From Planctomycetaceae bacterium (GTDB lineage: Bacteria > Planctomycetota > UBA1135 > GCA-002686595), in the NCBI GenBank assembly GCA_011525785.1, contig WYBT01000004.1, positions 1-64,000 of the forward strand: a stretch of DNA of 64,000 bases. Direction: 5' to 3'. This document shows, piece after piece, positions 1 through 8,286 of the stretch. How positions within the stretch are numbered: position 1 is the stretch's first letter; the number at the start of each line of letters is the position of its first letter. The notes beneath the pieces are model-generated. The model did not search any database, was not told the origin of the DNA, and saw only the letters and a list, made by a program, of their open reading frames with translations. Both the position numbers and the translations under genes were made by a program.

Positions 1-1
1 G

Positions 2-211
2 GGCGAGAACGTGCTCGACCTCTTCGGCGGCTCGGGCAGCACGCTGGTCGCCGCTGAGCAGACCAAGCGGCGCGCGTTCCTGATGGAGCTCGACACGCTG
101 TACTGCGACGTGATCGTCCAGCGCTGGCAAGCGCTTAGCGGTCGCGAAGCGCTGCTCGCCGGCTCGAACGACACATTCTCCGCGGTCGCGGCCGCGCGAG
201 GTGACGCATGA
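2..211 (+). CDS. DNA methyltransferase, C-terminal end only (phage-type)
   Basis: This is the 3' end of a gene that enters from the left edge, so only about 69 residues are visible. The visible part reads ENVLDLFGGSGSTLVAAEQT and then a MELDTLYCDVIVQRW stretch. The FxGxGST loop is the S-adenosylmethionine-binding motif I of amino-methyltransferases. A short C-terminal tail after it is typical of beta-class enzymes, where the DPPY motif lies upstream (not visible here). Similar methyltransferases, often fused to a ParB-like domain, sit next to terminase genes in phages. The stop overlaps the next start as ATGA. Recognition sequence and intactness cannot be judged. Confidence 0.8.
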   Translation, partial: GENVLDLFGGSGSTLVAAEQTKRRAFLMELDTLYCDVIVQRWQALSGREALLAGSNDTFSAVAAARGDA

Positions 212-555
212 ACTCCAAGCTGCCTGTGGGCGCGTTCAGCGCGTACGTCGAACTCGGTCCCCGGCGCTCGTACGCCGCCGTGGCCGCGCGCCTGGGCGTG
301 TGTCGCCGCACGGTCGCGGGCGTGGGGGCGCGCGAGCGTTGGCCGGCGCGCGCGCGGGCGATCGACCGCCGCGCCGAACTCGTGGCGAGCCTGTCGATCC
401 CCGACGCTGCGGCCGCGCTGGAGTTGCTCGAACTGGCGGAGCAGGCGCGAGCGCGCTTGGCGGAGCACGATGTCGAGGCGGCTGAGCAGCTGCTCGACCG
501 CGCGCTGCGGCGCTGCGGGGTGAGCGAGCGCGAGATCGCGGGGAGCAGCGGATGA
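208..555 (+). CDS. Small-terminase-like helix-turn-helix protein, copy 1
   Basis: This 115-residue protein starts inside the stop of the methyltransferase (ATGA) and overlaps the next gene in the same way. Residues 5-37 (LPVGAFSAYVELGPRRSYAA and onward) look like a phage terminase small-subunit or Terminase_5-type helix-turn-helix. A basic ERWPARARAIDRR stretch follows, then an acidic, leucine-rich helical tail. Its N-terminus is clearly paralogous to the downstream protein (shared P..AFS.Y..LGP.RSY.AVA), but it is shorter and its second half is different. The putative role is DNA recognition for phage packaging; this is inferred from resemblance and context only. Confidence 0.6.
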   Translation: MNSKLPVGAFSAYVELGPRRSYAAVAARLGVCRRTVAGVGARERWPARARAIDRRAELVASLSIPDAAAALELLELAEQARARLAEHDVEAAEQLLDRALRRCGVSEREIAGSSG

Positions 556-1064
556 ACAAGAAAATCCCCGCGGACGCGTTCAGCTACTACTTCTCGCTCG
601 GCCCCGGCCGCAGCTACGAGGCGGTCGCGGAGAAGTACGGCGCGACCAAGCGCGGCGTCGCGGATCACGCCAAGCGCGAGCGCTGGTCGCAGCGCATCGA
701 CGAGCTGGAGCAGCGAGCGCGCGCGCAGGCGGAGGAGCAGGCGTTGGAGTCTGTGGCCGAGATGAACCTGCGCCACATCCGCGAAGCGCGCTTCCTGCAG
801 AGCAAGGGGCTGGAGGGGCTGCGAAGCGGCCGGCCTGAGTTGCTCAGCGCGTGCGGGAAGCTAGTGGCGAGCGGGCTGACTCTGGAGCGCTTGATCCGCG
901 GTCAGGCGACGGAGCGCACGGAGAACGTCGAGAGCATCATCCGCCGCGAGTACGACCGGTGGCTGGTGCGCGAGGGCGGCGTCCGATCGCTGCGAGAACT
1001 CGCGGGTGTTGGAGCGCGCGACCCGACTGTCCGCGCTCAGCTCGCGCTGGAGCATGGGCCATAG
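552..1064 (+). CDS. Small-terminase-like protein, copy 2
   Basis: This 170-residue protein starts in the stop of the previous gene (ATGA). Residues 5-40 match copy 1: IPADAFSYYFSLGPGRSYEA, then a VADHAKRERWSQRI segment. A long helical region with many Glu, Arg and Ala follows, ending in an acidic and aromatic stretch near IIRREYDRWLVREGG. Length and pattern resemble phage terminase small subunits or packaging regulators that combine an HTH with a coiled coil. No large terminase lies downstream; the next gene is a chromosomal gene on the other strand, so this is the end of a phage-like block. Function is inferred. Confidence 0.6.
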   Translation: MNKKIPADAFSYYFSLGPGRSYEAVAEKYGATKRGVADHAKRERWSQRIDELEQRARAQAEEQALESVAEMNLRHIREARFLQSKGLEGLRSGRPELLSACGKLVASGLTLERLIRGQATERTENVESIIRREYDRWLVREGGVRSLRELAGVGARDPTVRAQLALEHGP

Positions 1065-1069
1065 CTACT

Positions 1070-1096
1070 GAGCTGCTCGGCGAAGCCGAACAGCTC
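1070..1096. terminator. Hairpin between converging genes
   Basis: Twelve bases at 1070-1081 (GAGCTGCTCGGC) pair with 1085-1096 (GCCGAACAGCTC) around a GAA loop, with one mismatch. It lies between the last phage-like gene and the converging greA fusion gene. No T-run follows on either strand, so it may act as a bidirectional barrier or RNA-stabilising hairpin rather than a classical intrinsic terminator. Confidence 0.45.
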
Positions 1097-1148
1097 GTTG
1101 CGGGCGCCGTGGCAGAACGAAGCAAGGGCGCGAGCGGCGCCCGGGCCG

Positions 1149-3326
1149 TCAGGTGAGCTCGACCGGCTCGACCTCGAGGATCTCGACTTCCTGCACGCCG
1201 CTGGGCAGCTCGATGATCGCGATCTCGCTGGCCGACTTGCCGAGCATGCCGCGCGCCAGCGGGGCCTTGTAGCTGATGGTCGAGTCGTCGCGCGCATCCC
1301 AAGGGCCGAGGATCGTGACGGTGTGCGTCTCGCCGGACTTCACGTCGCGATAGGAGACGCGCGTGCCGGGGCAGACCACGCCGTCGGGCAGGTTGGCGTT
1401 CTCGAGCAGCGCGGCCATGCGCAGCTCCTTGTCCATCTCCGAGGCCGCGTTGGTGAGCTGGCGCTGCTCTTCGATCGCCTGCTCCCACTCGGCGTTCTCC
1501 GAGAGGTCGCCGTAGGAGGCCGCCTTGGCGATCGCTTCGGCGTTGGCCGGGATCTTCTTCTCCTTGAGCTCGCGCAACTCCGCGTCGCGCTTCTCCAGGC
1601 CCGCGCGCGTGGTCCAGATCTTGTCTTCTTGCCAGAAGGGCAGGGCGTCGGCGCGGAACACCTCGCTGCCCATGTCGATCGCGATGTCGGTCACGACGCT
1701 GTCGACCTTCTCGTCGACGCCGCGCTGGAGCATGCCGCGGATCGAACGCATGGCCGTGATGTCGGCCTTCTCGAGCAGCTTGGCGAGCAGCGTGGGCTCG
1801 CCGCGCGTGAGCAGATCGGTGAGGCGCGCCTGCGCGCGGGTCATCACCGAGTCGCCGCGCTTGCGCTCCTGCAGGAACACGCTCAGCTCGAGCAGCGCCA
1901 TGCCGCGCTGGACGGGCGTGGGGAACTTGCCGCTGAGCTCGCCCTTCTCCGCCAGGCGCGCGAGTTCGATCAACACGAACGGCGAGCGCGTCGGGCGCGC
2001 GAGCAGCACCGTGTACCAGCGCGCGAGGTCCTCGCCGCGGCCGGCCTTGCGCAGCGCGTCGATCAGCGGCTTGGCGGCGCCGGGAGCGCCGTGCGCCAGG
2101 TGCTTGACCGCTTCTTCGACCCAGGCGTCGCCGTAGACCTCGGTCAGCAACTCGACGGAGGTCTCCTGCTCCTTGGCGCCGGGCATGCGCTGGAACAGCG
2201 CCCACAGCGGCGGCGGGACGGCGGGGTCGCTCGGCGCGGGCTTGGCGGCTTCGCGCGCCAGACGATCCTTGAGCGCCTGCGGAGTCTCGCGGCGATGCTC
2301 GCGCAGGAGCATCCAGGCCGAAAGACGATGTTCGAGCGGCTGCTTCTCGTCCGCCACGAGGCCTTCGATCGCGTCCAAGGCCGAGTTGCGGATGCTCTCT
2401 TCGAGCTTGGCCCCTCCGAGGATGTCGCGGACGCGCGAGAGCGCGATCTTGAGCGTCGGCGCCTGCAGCAGTTGGCGGCGCAGGGCGTCGACCGGATCGA
2501 GCGCGCGGCGCAGCAGTTCGATCTCGGCGCGCGCGGCGTTGCCCGACACGCGGAACCACTCGCTGTTCTCGGCCGCCAGGCGCGTCTTCTTCCACCAGTT
2601 GGACCAAGCCGGGCCGTCGACGCCGATGTGCATCAGCGCGTTGCGCACCGCGACGCTGCTGGCCTTGCCGCCGTAGCGCAAGAGCACCGAGCGCAGGATC
2701 TCGAGCGGCTCTTCCTTGAGGCGCTTCTTGAGGCCGGCGGGATCCTTGACGAGCTGCGCGCGCAGGTCGTGCTCGGGCAGGCGCTCGAAAATCTCGACCG
2801 CAGTGCGAATCGGGAAGCGGTCCTTGCGGCCGGACTGGAAGTGCACGTGCACTTCGAGCTCGCTGTGCGAGCACTCCATCACCTGACCGACGCCCCAGCC
2901 CGCGGCGTGGAACACGATCGCGCCCACGCGGTACGAGCGCATGTCGTCGAAGTGGATCCAGGCCTTGCGCAGGTCGATGGCCTCGCGCTTGAGGCCGGCC
3001 AGCTCACGGAACGGGCTCCACCACGGCTCGGCGCCCCAGGCGGCCTCGGCGTGGCGCAGCAGCGGGTCGGCCAGTTCGTTGACCGGCCCGCCGGCGCGCA
3101 GGGTCGTGCCCAGGATCAGCGCGGCCTCTTCGGCGCGGCCCGAGCCGCCCAGCGCGTCGGTGTGCTCGCGCACCATCGGCAGGCAGCGCGCGATGCGGCG
3201 CTTGGCGCCGACCACTTCGAGCGCGGCCAGCAGCTCGTCGACCGGGCCGCTCGAGCGCATGAGCTGGTTCCAGGCTTCGTCGAATCCCTGCCAATTGTCT
3301 TCCGTTGCCAGGATCGCCAGGCTCAT
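1149..3326 (-). CDS. greA: Transcription elongation factor GreA with a long N-terminal extension
   Basis: The last ~150 of 725 residues form a complete GreA/GreB module. It has an N-terminal coiled coil with the tip motif GDLSENAEWEQA near residue 606, retaining the acidic pair (Asp607, Glu610) that positions the RNA-cleavage metal in RNA polymerase. An FKBP-like C-terminal domain follows (PGTRVSYRD to the end). GreA rescues backtracked polymerase by stimulating transcript cleavage. The preceding ~575 residues are mostly helical and unassigned; similarly extended GreA proteins are known in Chlamydiae and planctomycetes. The start at 3326 is chosen because GGAG lies 9 nt upstream; the open frame runs 35 codons further without support. 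It converges on the phage-like block. Confidence 0.85.
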   Translation of the reverse strand: MSLAILATEDNWQGFDEAWNQLMRSSGPVDELLAALEVVGAKRRIARCLPMVREHTDALGGSGRAEEAALILGTTLRAGGPVNELADPLLRHAEAAWGAEPWWSPFRELAGLKREAIDLRKAWIHFDDMRSYRVGAIVFHAAGWGVGQVMECSHSELEVHVHFQSGRKDRFPIRTAVEIFERLPEHDLRAQLVKDPAGLKKRLKEEPLEILRSVLLRYGGKASSVAVRNALMHIGVDGPAWSNWWKKTRLAAENSEWFRVSGNAARAEIELLRRALDPVDALRRQLLQAPTLKIALSRVRDILGGAKLEESIRNSALDAIEGLVADEKQPLEHRLSAWMLLREHRRETPQALKDRLAREAAKPAPSDPAVPPPLWALFQRMPGAKEQETSVELLTEVYGDAWVEEAVKHLAHGAPGAAKPLIDALRKAGRGEDLARWYTVLLARPTRSPFVLIELARLAEKGELSGKFPTPVQRGMALLELSVFLQERKRGDSVMTRAQARLTDLLTRGEPTLLAKLLEKADITAMRSIRGMLQRGVDEKVDSVVTDIAIDMGSEVFRADALPFWQEDKIWTTRAGLEKRDAELRELKEKKIPANAEAIAKAASYGDLSENAEWEQAIEEQRQLTNAASEMDKELRMAALLENANLPDGVVCPGTRVSYRDVKSGETHTVTILGPWDARDDSTISYKAPLARGMLGKSASEIAIIELPSGVQEVEILEVEPVELT

Positions 3327-3579
3327 CTGTGCTAGCTCCAAAAAGCGGCCGAAAGACGGCCAAGAACTGGTGGGGGCGCGTGCAGGAGGACCATCGCGGA
3401 GGCGGGCGCGGAGCGAGCGCGGTCCGACCATCGAACCGGGCGCGAATCCGAAACCGACCTCTGCTGACGACCGCGCCCCCGCGCCACCTGGGGGCGGCGC
3501 GAGGGCGACAGTGGGCGCATCTTAGTCTCCCGAAGTGCGCGATGCACGCCCCGGGTCGACCCGGCGCTGCGTGCGGTGC

Positions 3580-4854
3580 TCAGTCGACGGCGAGCAGCGC
3601 GCCCTTGAGGTAGCGCGAGCGCGCGAAGTCGGGGCGCTGGGGGTGGTCGGGACCGGCGCCGAGCACGTGCAGCAGGCGCACGCCGCGTCCGGCGCGCCGG
3701 GCGGCCTGGAACAACATGCCGAAGAAGGCCGGCTCCTGGAGCAGGCCCGAGCAGGAGAAGCTCGCCACCAGGCCGCCCTCGCGCACGGCCTTGAGCGCCA
3801 GCGTGTTCAGGTCGCTGTACTTGTCGAGACCGGCCTCGTAGTCGTTCTTGGTGGCGATGATCTTGTGCGGGTCGACGATCACGACCGAGGGGCGCGTCGC
3901 GCTGGCCGCGACCGAGCGCAGCACGTCGAAGGCGTCGGCGTGGACGAACTCGATGCGCGCCTGATTGAGCGCGGCCGCTTCTTGCGCGCGCTCGAGCACG
4001 ACTTCGTCGAGGTCGACCGCGCGCACGCTGCGGGCGCCGGCCTTGGCCGCGTTGAGCGCGAAGCCGCCGGCGTTGCAGCACAGATCGAGCACTTCGCGTC
4101 CGGCGCAGTACGAGGCCACCAGCGCGCGGTTGTCGCGCTGGTCGCAGAACCAGCCGGTCTTGTGCCCCAGGCCCGCGCCGACGGGATAGCGCACGCCGTT
4201 CTCTTCGATCACCGTCTCGCGGCCGCCCGAACGCTCGGCGGCGTCGAGGTCCGCGTCGCTGTAGCCCTCCGAACGCCGCGCGCTCGCGGGGATGCGGTGC
4301 ACCACGGCGCACTCGGGGTAGATCGCGCGCAGGGCGTGCTCGACGTCGTCGCGCAGCCGCCAGAAGCCGAGCGCGTGGTGCTCGCACACCAGCACGTCGT
4401 TCAAGCGATCGACGATCAGGCCCGGTAGGTCGTCGCCCTCGGCGTGCGCGACGCGATAGGCGTTGGTTCGCTCGTGCAAGCGCAGCGTCTTGCGCCGCAG
4501 CCGGTCGGCGTTGCGCAGGAGGCGTTCGAGGAACTCGCGCGGACGGTCGAGGTCGCTCTTGCGGCCGCGCGAGAGCCAGCGCAGGCGGATGTCCGAGGCC
4601 TCGTTGCACAGCGCGTGGCCGAGGAAGCGCTCGCTGCGGTCGTAGACCTCGACCAGCGCGCCGCCGGGAATGGGCTCGCGCGGCGGATCGACCTGGCGCG
4701 CGAAGACCCACGGGCCGCGCGCGAGTTCGTCGGACTCCAGCCGGACGCTCGGGCGCTGTCCGCTCGAGGGCGCGCTGCCCGGGCTCGCGGCGGCGGGCGT
4801 TTCGCGCCGGGGCCCGCGCGCTCCGGCATTGTCTCGTCCTAGGTCGCTCGACAT
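3580..4854 (-). CDS. rlmI: Ribosomal RNA large subunit methyltransferase I-like (23S m5C1962)
   Basis: A 424-residue class I SAM-dependent methyltransferase of the RlmI/YccW type. An N-terminal PUA-like domain (GPWVFARQVDPPRE to about residue 100) is followed by a catalytic domain with motif I VLDLCCNAGGFALNAAKAG. The acidic loop AVDLDEVVLERAQEAAALNQ and the catalytic-cysteine motif SFSCSGLL are also present. RlmI makes 5-methylcytosine in 23S rRNA. Motif IV, normally DPPK, reads DPHK. The ATG at 4854 gives a normal family length; further upstream starts would reach over the neighbouring promoter region. No Shine-Dalgarno is visible, but TATCAT lies 10 nt before the ATG, which suggests a leaderless mRNA. 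Divergent from the amidohydrolase-like gene. Confidence 0.85.
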   Translation of the reverse strand: MSSDLGRDNAGARGPRRETPAAASPGSAPSSGQRPSVRLESDELARGPWVFARQVDPPREPIPGGALVEVYDRSERFLGHALCNEASDIRLRWLSRGRKSDLDRPREFLERLLRNADRLRRKTLRLHERTNAYRVAHAEGDDLPGLIVDRLNDVLVCEHHALGFWRLRDDVEHALRAIYPECAVVHRIPASARRSEGYSDADLDAAERSGGRETVIEENGVRYPVGAGLGHKTGWFCDQRDNRALVASYCAGREVLDLCCNAGGFALNAAKAGARSVRAVDLDEVVLERAQEAAALNQARIEFVHADAFDVLRSVAASATRPSVVIVDPHKIIATKNDYEAGLDKYSDLNTLALKAVREGGLVASFSCSGLLQEPAFFGMLFQAARRAGRGVRLLHVLGAGPDHPQRPDFARSRYLKGALLAVD

Positions 4855-4955
4855 CGAACGCGCGATGATACCTATCACCAGCTCACGTGCGCCGTAGCGT
4901 TCCCGCTGCGCCCCTGCGTGGACCGTCCGCCCCTGCACGTGCCATCATCCACCGA

Positions 4956-6953
4956 ATGTCAACTTTCCTCGCCGCTGCGGCCGTGGCCGTTCCCGAACTG
5001 ATCGCGCTCGTCGGCGGTCGCGTGCACACCATGACGCCCGGCGCGCAGCCCGCGGAGCGCGCCGTCGTGATCGACGCCGGCGTGATCAAGGCGCTGTGCG
5101 GACCGCTCGAAGTCCCCGCCAACGCGCGGCGCATCGACGTGAGCGGCCTGCACGTGGTCCCGGCCTTCATCGACGCGCTCGCTTACCACGATCCCGAGCA
5201 CGACCGCCTGTACACGCTCTCCGGCGTGGGGCGCATCTGCGACCACGGCAACGATCTGGCGCGCATCCTCGACGCGCGCGAGCCGGTCACGCGCGCGGCC
5301 GCGTGGGGGCCCGAGATCACGACGGCGGGCGTCCTGATCGACGGCAAGCCGCCGGCCACCAACATCGCGCTGGTGCTCGAGAGCCTCGGCGATGCTCACG
5401 AAGCGATCGAGCACCTGGGCGAATTGAAGGTGTCGTTCCTCGCCACGCACGCTCAGCTCGCGCCGGACGTGTGGCGCGCGCTGGTGAAGGAGGGAACGGA
5501 GAAGTCGCTGTGGGTGATGGGACCGCGCCCCAAGGGCATGGACCTCGCCGCTGTGCTCGAAGCGCGGCCGCGGGCGCTGGTGGCGCTCGATGCGTTGCTG
5601 CCCGAGGGCAAAACCTGGAGCAACATCGGGCTCGAGGAATTGCCGGTGATCGCCAAGGCAGTGGCGGAGTCGGGCGTGTGGGTGATTCCGACGCTGTCCG
5701 CGCTGAGCAAGGATCTCGAGGCGCTCGACCCCAAGTCGCCCGACCTCGCGCTGCTGGGGCCGAACTACGTGAGCTACTGGTCGAACGAACTCGAGCAGCG
5801 CCTCGCGCAGAACAGCACGGAAGCGCGGGAGCGGCGCGAGCTGATCCACGCCAAGGCGCGCGCGCTGCTCACGGCGCTGTATGCGGCGGGCGCGAAGTTG
5901 GCGCCGGGCAGCGGCGCGCCGCACCCCTGGCTGCTGCCAGGCGAAGGCTTGCACCGCGAATTGGCGCAGTGGGCGGCCGCGGGCGTAAGCGCCTACGACT
6001 GTCTCGCCGCCTGCACGCGCGGCGCGGCCGAGTGCTTCGGGCTGGCGGACAGCGGCACGATCGAGGTCGGCAAGCAAGCGGACCTGGCGCTGCTGCGCGC
6101 CGATCCGCTGGCGAGCGTGGCCGCGCTGCGCGAGGTGGCCGGACTGGTGCGGCGCGGGACCTACGTCGACGCCGTGCGCTTGAGCGAGCTGCGCGACGAG
6201 TTGCGCGCCTGGGTGAAGCAGACGCGCGAGCAGTTCGATCGGCCGATCGAGGTCGAGGCGCCGGCGTTGCCCGAGGGCGCCGTGCTGCTCAGCGGGAGCT
6301 GCGAGACGATCAGTCCGGCCGGACGACTGGCGGCCGAGCGCTTCGCCGTCGTGCGCGAAGTCGACGACACGTTGACCTTCTGCGGCCGGCGACTCACGCG
6401 CGGCAGCGTGGCGACACCGCAGGTGCAGATCGACGTGCGCCAGCGCGTGCGCAAGTCGCGGCTCGACAGCTTCGAGGTGCGCGCCAGCGCGCAGGGGCGC
6501 GTGCTGGTCGTGCGCGGGCTCAAAGTGGGCGAGCAGTGGCGCGTGGAGCGGCGCCTGGACGACAAGTTCGTCGACCTCAACGCGGCGCGCGAGGAGTTGG
6601 CTGCGATCGACTGCGACAGCATCACCACGCCCATGCTGCTCGCACTGACGCGCAAGCCCGGGGCCTTCCCCGTGATGCGCTTCCACGAAGGGCTGGAGCT
6701 CGAGGTGGTGCGCTGGGATCTGGCCATCAATCCCGAGGGCGACCACGGCTTCAAGACGCCCACCGGACTCAAGCTGTGCGCCTTCGATCCCAGCGGCGTG
6801 GTCAAGGTGCTCGTGGAGCAACTGGGCGCGTCGGAGTCGCAGACGACGCTGCTCGACTTCGACACCCACGGCGGCGCGGGTTTGGGACTGCCGGAGGAAA
6901 CCTTGGCCAAGCTGCGCGCCGCGGCCGCGGCGCAAGCGGGCGAGAAGCGCTGA
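4956..6953 (+). CDS. Amidohydrolase-fold protein without metal ligands (putative pseudoenzyme)
   Basis: The 665-residue protein begins MSTFLAAAAVAVPELIALVG, which could be a weak signal sequence. It then follows the imidazolonepropionase-like amidohydrolase pattern: a small beta domain, VVPAFIDALAYHD where active members have PGxIDxHxH, and the C-terminal signature GTIEVGKQADLALLRADPL. The metal and catalytic residues are missing: HxH is LAY, the GHxP site is GPRP, and the GTDAG aspartate is GSGAP. About 220 extra residues follow the fold and contain no motif I know. The gene ends directly against dus (TGA then GTG), so the two are probably cotranscribed. Loss at every site points to a binding or structural role, not hydrolysis. 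Confidence 0.75.
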   Translation: MSTFLAAAAVAVPELIALVGGRVHTMTPGAQPAERAVVIDAGVIKALCGPLEVPANARRIDVSGLHVVPAFIDALAYHDPEHDRLYTLSGVGRICDHGNDLARILDAREPVTRAAAWGPEITTAGVLIDGKPPATNIALVLESLGDAHEAIEHLGELKVSFLATHAQLAPDVWRALVKEGTEKSLWVMGPRPKGMDLAAVLEARPRALVALDALLPEGKTWSNIGLEELPVIAKAVAESGVWVIPTLSALSKDLEALDPKSPDLALLGPNYVSYWSNELEQRLAQNSTEARERRELIHAKARALLTALYAAGAKLAPGSGAPHPWLLPGEGLHRELAQWAAAGVSAYDCLAACTRGAAECFGLADSGTIEVGKQADLALLRADPLASVAALREVAGLVRRGTYVDAVRLSELRDELRAWVKQTREQFDRPIEVEAPALPEGAVLLSGSCETISPAGRLAAERFAVVREVDDTLTFCGRRLTRGSVATPQVQIDVRQRVRKSRLDSFEVRASAQGRVLVVRGLKVGEQWRVERRLDDKFVDLNAAREELAAIDCDSITTPMLLALTRKPGAFPVMRFHEGLELEVVRWDLAINPEGDHGFKTPTGLKLCAFDPSGVVKVLVEQLGASESQTTLLDFDTHGGAGLGLPEETLAKLRAAAAAQAGEKR

Positions 6954-8192
6954 GTGAGCGGGCTCGACGCAAGTGAATCGAACGCAGCCGACGCGGCTGC
7001 GAACGCGGCGCCGGCGCTGGCCAGTGCGCGCGAGGGCGCGCTCGCGCCGGCCCGGCCCGGCGAATTCGCGCCGCTGCGGCTGGGCGCGCTCGCGGTCTGG
7101 CCGCCGGTGGTGCTGGCGCCGATGGCCGGCGTGACGAACTACCCGTTCCGCTCGCTGTGCCGCGAGCAGGGCGCCGGCGTGTACGTCTCCGAGATGATCA
7201 CGGCGCGCGGGTACCTCAACGGGAACCGGCGCACCGCGCTGCTCGCCAGTTCGCGGCCCGACGAGAACCCGCGCTCGGTGCAGGTCTACACCTCCGACCC
7301 GCGCGACGCGGGCGAGATGGTGGCGCGCCTGGTCGAGGACGGCGTCGATCATGTCGACCTCAACCTGGGCTGTCCGGTGCGCAAGGTCACCTCGCACGGC
7401 GGCGGTGCTGCGATCCCGGTCAAGCCCAGGCTGATGGCGCGGCTGGTGCGCGCGATGGTTGCGAGCGCCGCGGGCAAGCCGGTGACGGTCAAGGTGCGCA
7501 AGGGCATCGACGACGATCTGCTCACGTACCTCGACGCGGGCCGCGTGGCGCAGGAAGAGGGAGCGAGCGCGATCGGCTTGCACGCGCGCACCGCGGCGCA
7601 GCTCTACTCGGGCGAAGCGGACTGGAGTGCGATCGGCGAGTTGAAGTCGCGCGTGTCGATCCCGGTGCTGGGCAACGGCGACATCTGGGAGTGTTGGGAC
7701 GCGCTCAAGATGATGCGCGCCAGCGGCTGCGACGGCGTGATCATCGGCCGCGGCTGTCTCGGCCGGCCGTGGCTGTTCCGCGAACTGGCCGCGGTCTTCG
7801 ACGGGCGCGAGCCGCCGCCGCCGCCGAACCTCGGCGGAGTGATCGAAGTGATGCTCGACCACGCGCGCCGCCTGTGCGAGTTCTTCGGGCCCGAGTTGGG
7901 CATGCTGCAGATGCGCAAGTGGACGGCCTGGTACACCAAGGGCTTCCGCAACTCCTCGCCGCTGCGCGAGCGCCTGCGGCGGGTGTCGAGCTACGAACAA
8001 CTGGTGGCCGAGCTCGCGGGGCTGGACGTGAACGAGCCCTTCCCGCTGCACGCACTGCGGGCGCACCGCGGCAAGAGCGGCCGCGCGCAGCGCGTGAGCC
8101 TGCCGCACGGCTACCTCGCACAGCGCGACGACGACACGCCGCCCTGCGAGCGCTTCGACGCGGCCGAAGCGGAAGCGCTCGACGGCGGCTGA
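6954..8192 (+). CDS. dus: tRNA-dihydrouridine synthase
   Basis: A 412-residue FMN-dependent TIM-barrel enzyme that reduces uridine to dihydrouridine in tRNA. Visible signatures are VVLAPMAGVTNYPFRSLC at the start of the barrel, DLNLGCPVRKVTSHGGGAAI carrying the catalytic cysteine, VTVKVRKGIDD, LHARTAAQLYSGEADW, and GCDGVIIGRGCLGRPWLF for phosphate binding. A helical C-terminal tRNA-binding domain follows. The first ~45 residues are an Ala-rich extension. It starts with GTG immediately after the stop of the previous gene, which suggests translational coupling. It is most like the DusB group, but the subgroup is not certain. Confidence 0.93.
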   Translation: MSGLDASESNAADAAANAAPALASAREGALAPARPGEFAPLRLGALAVWPPVVLAPMAGVTNYPFRSLCREQGAGVYVSEMITARGYLNGNRRTALLASSRPDENPRSVQVYTSDPRDAGEMVARLVEDGVDHVDLNLGCPVRKVTSHGGGAAIPVKPRLMARLVRAMVASAAGKPVTVKVRKGIDDDLLTYLDAGRVAQEEGASAIGLHARTAAQLYSGEADWSAIGELKSRVSIPVLGNGDIWECWDALKMMRASGCDGVIIGRGCLGRPWLFRELAAVFDGREPPPPPNLGGVIEVMLDHARRLCEFFGPELGMLQMRKWTAWYTKGFRNSSPLRERLRRVSSYEQLVAELAGLDVNEPFPLHALRAHRGKSGRAQRVSLPHGYLAQRDDDTPPCERFDAAEAEALDGG

Positions 8193-8286
8193 GCCGCGCG
8201 AGCAAGGGCTCAGCGGACGGGGCGCGACGGCCGGGTCGATGTGACGCGCCCACGCTGCTGGTTTCGCAGCGCTCGCGTCGCTCCGT

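Noticed and set aside
1098-3335. 745-codon plus frame opposite greA
   Set aside because: Antisense to a clear GreA-domain protein; no motifs.
3545-3579. CGGGTCGACCCG palindrome after rlmI
   Set aside because: Could form a hairpin, but no T-run follows and palindromes of this length are frequent at this GC content.
8193-8286. GGGCGCG/CGCGCCC inverted repeat between dus and the secreted-protein gene
   Set aside because: Short stem with a long loop and no T-run; not convincing as a terminator in such GC-rich DNA.
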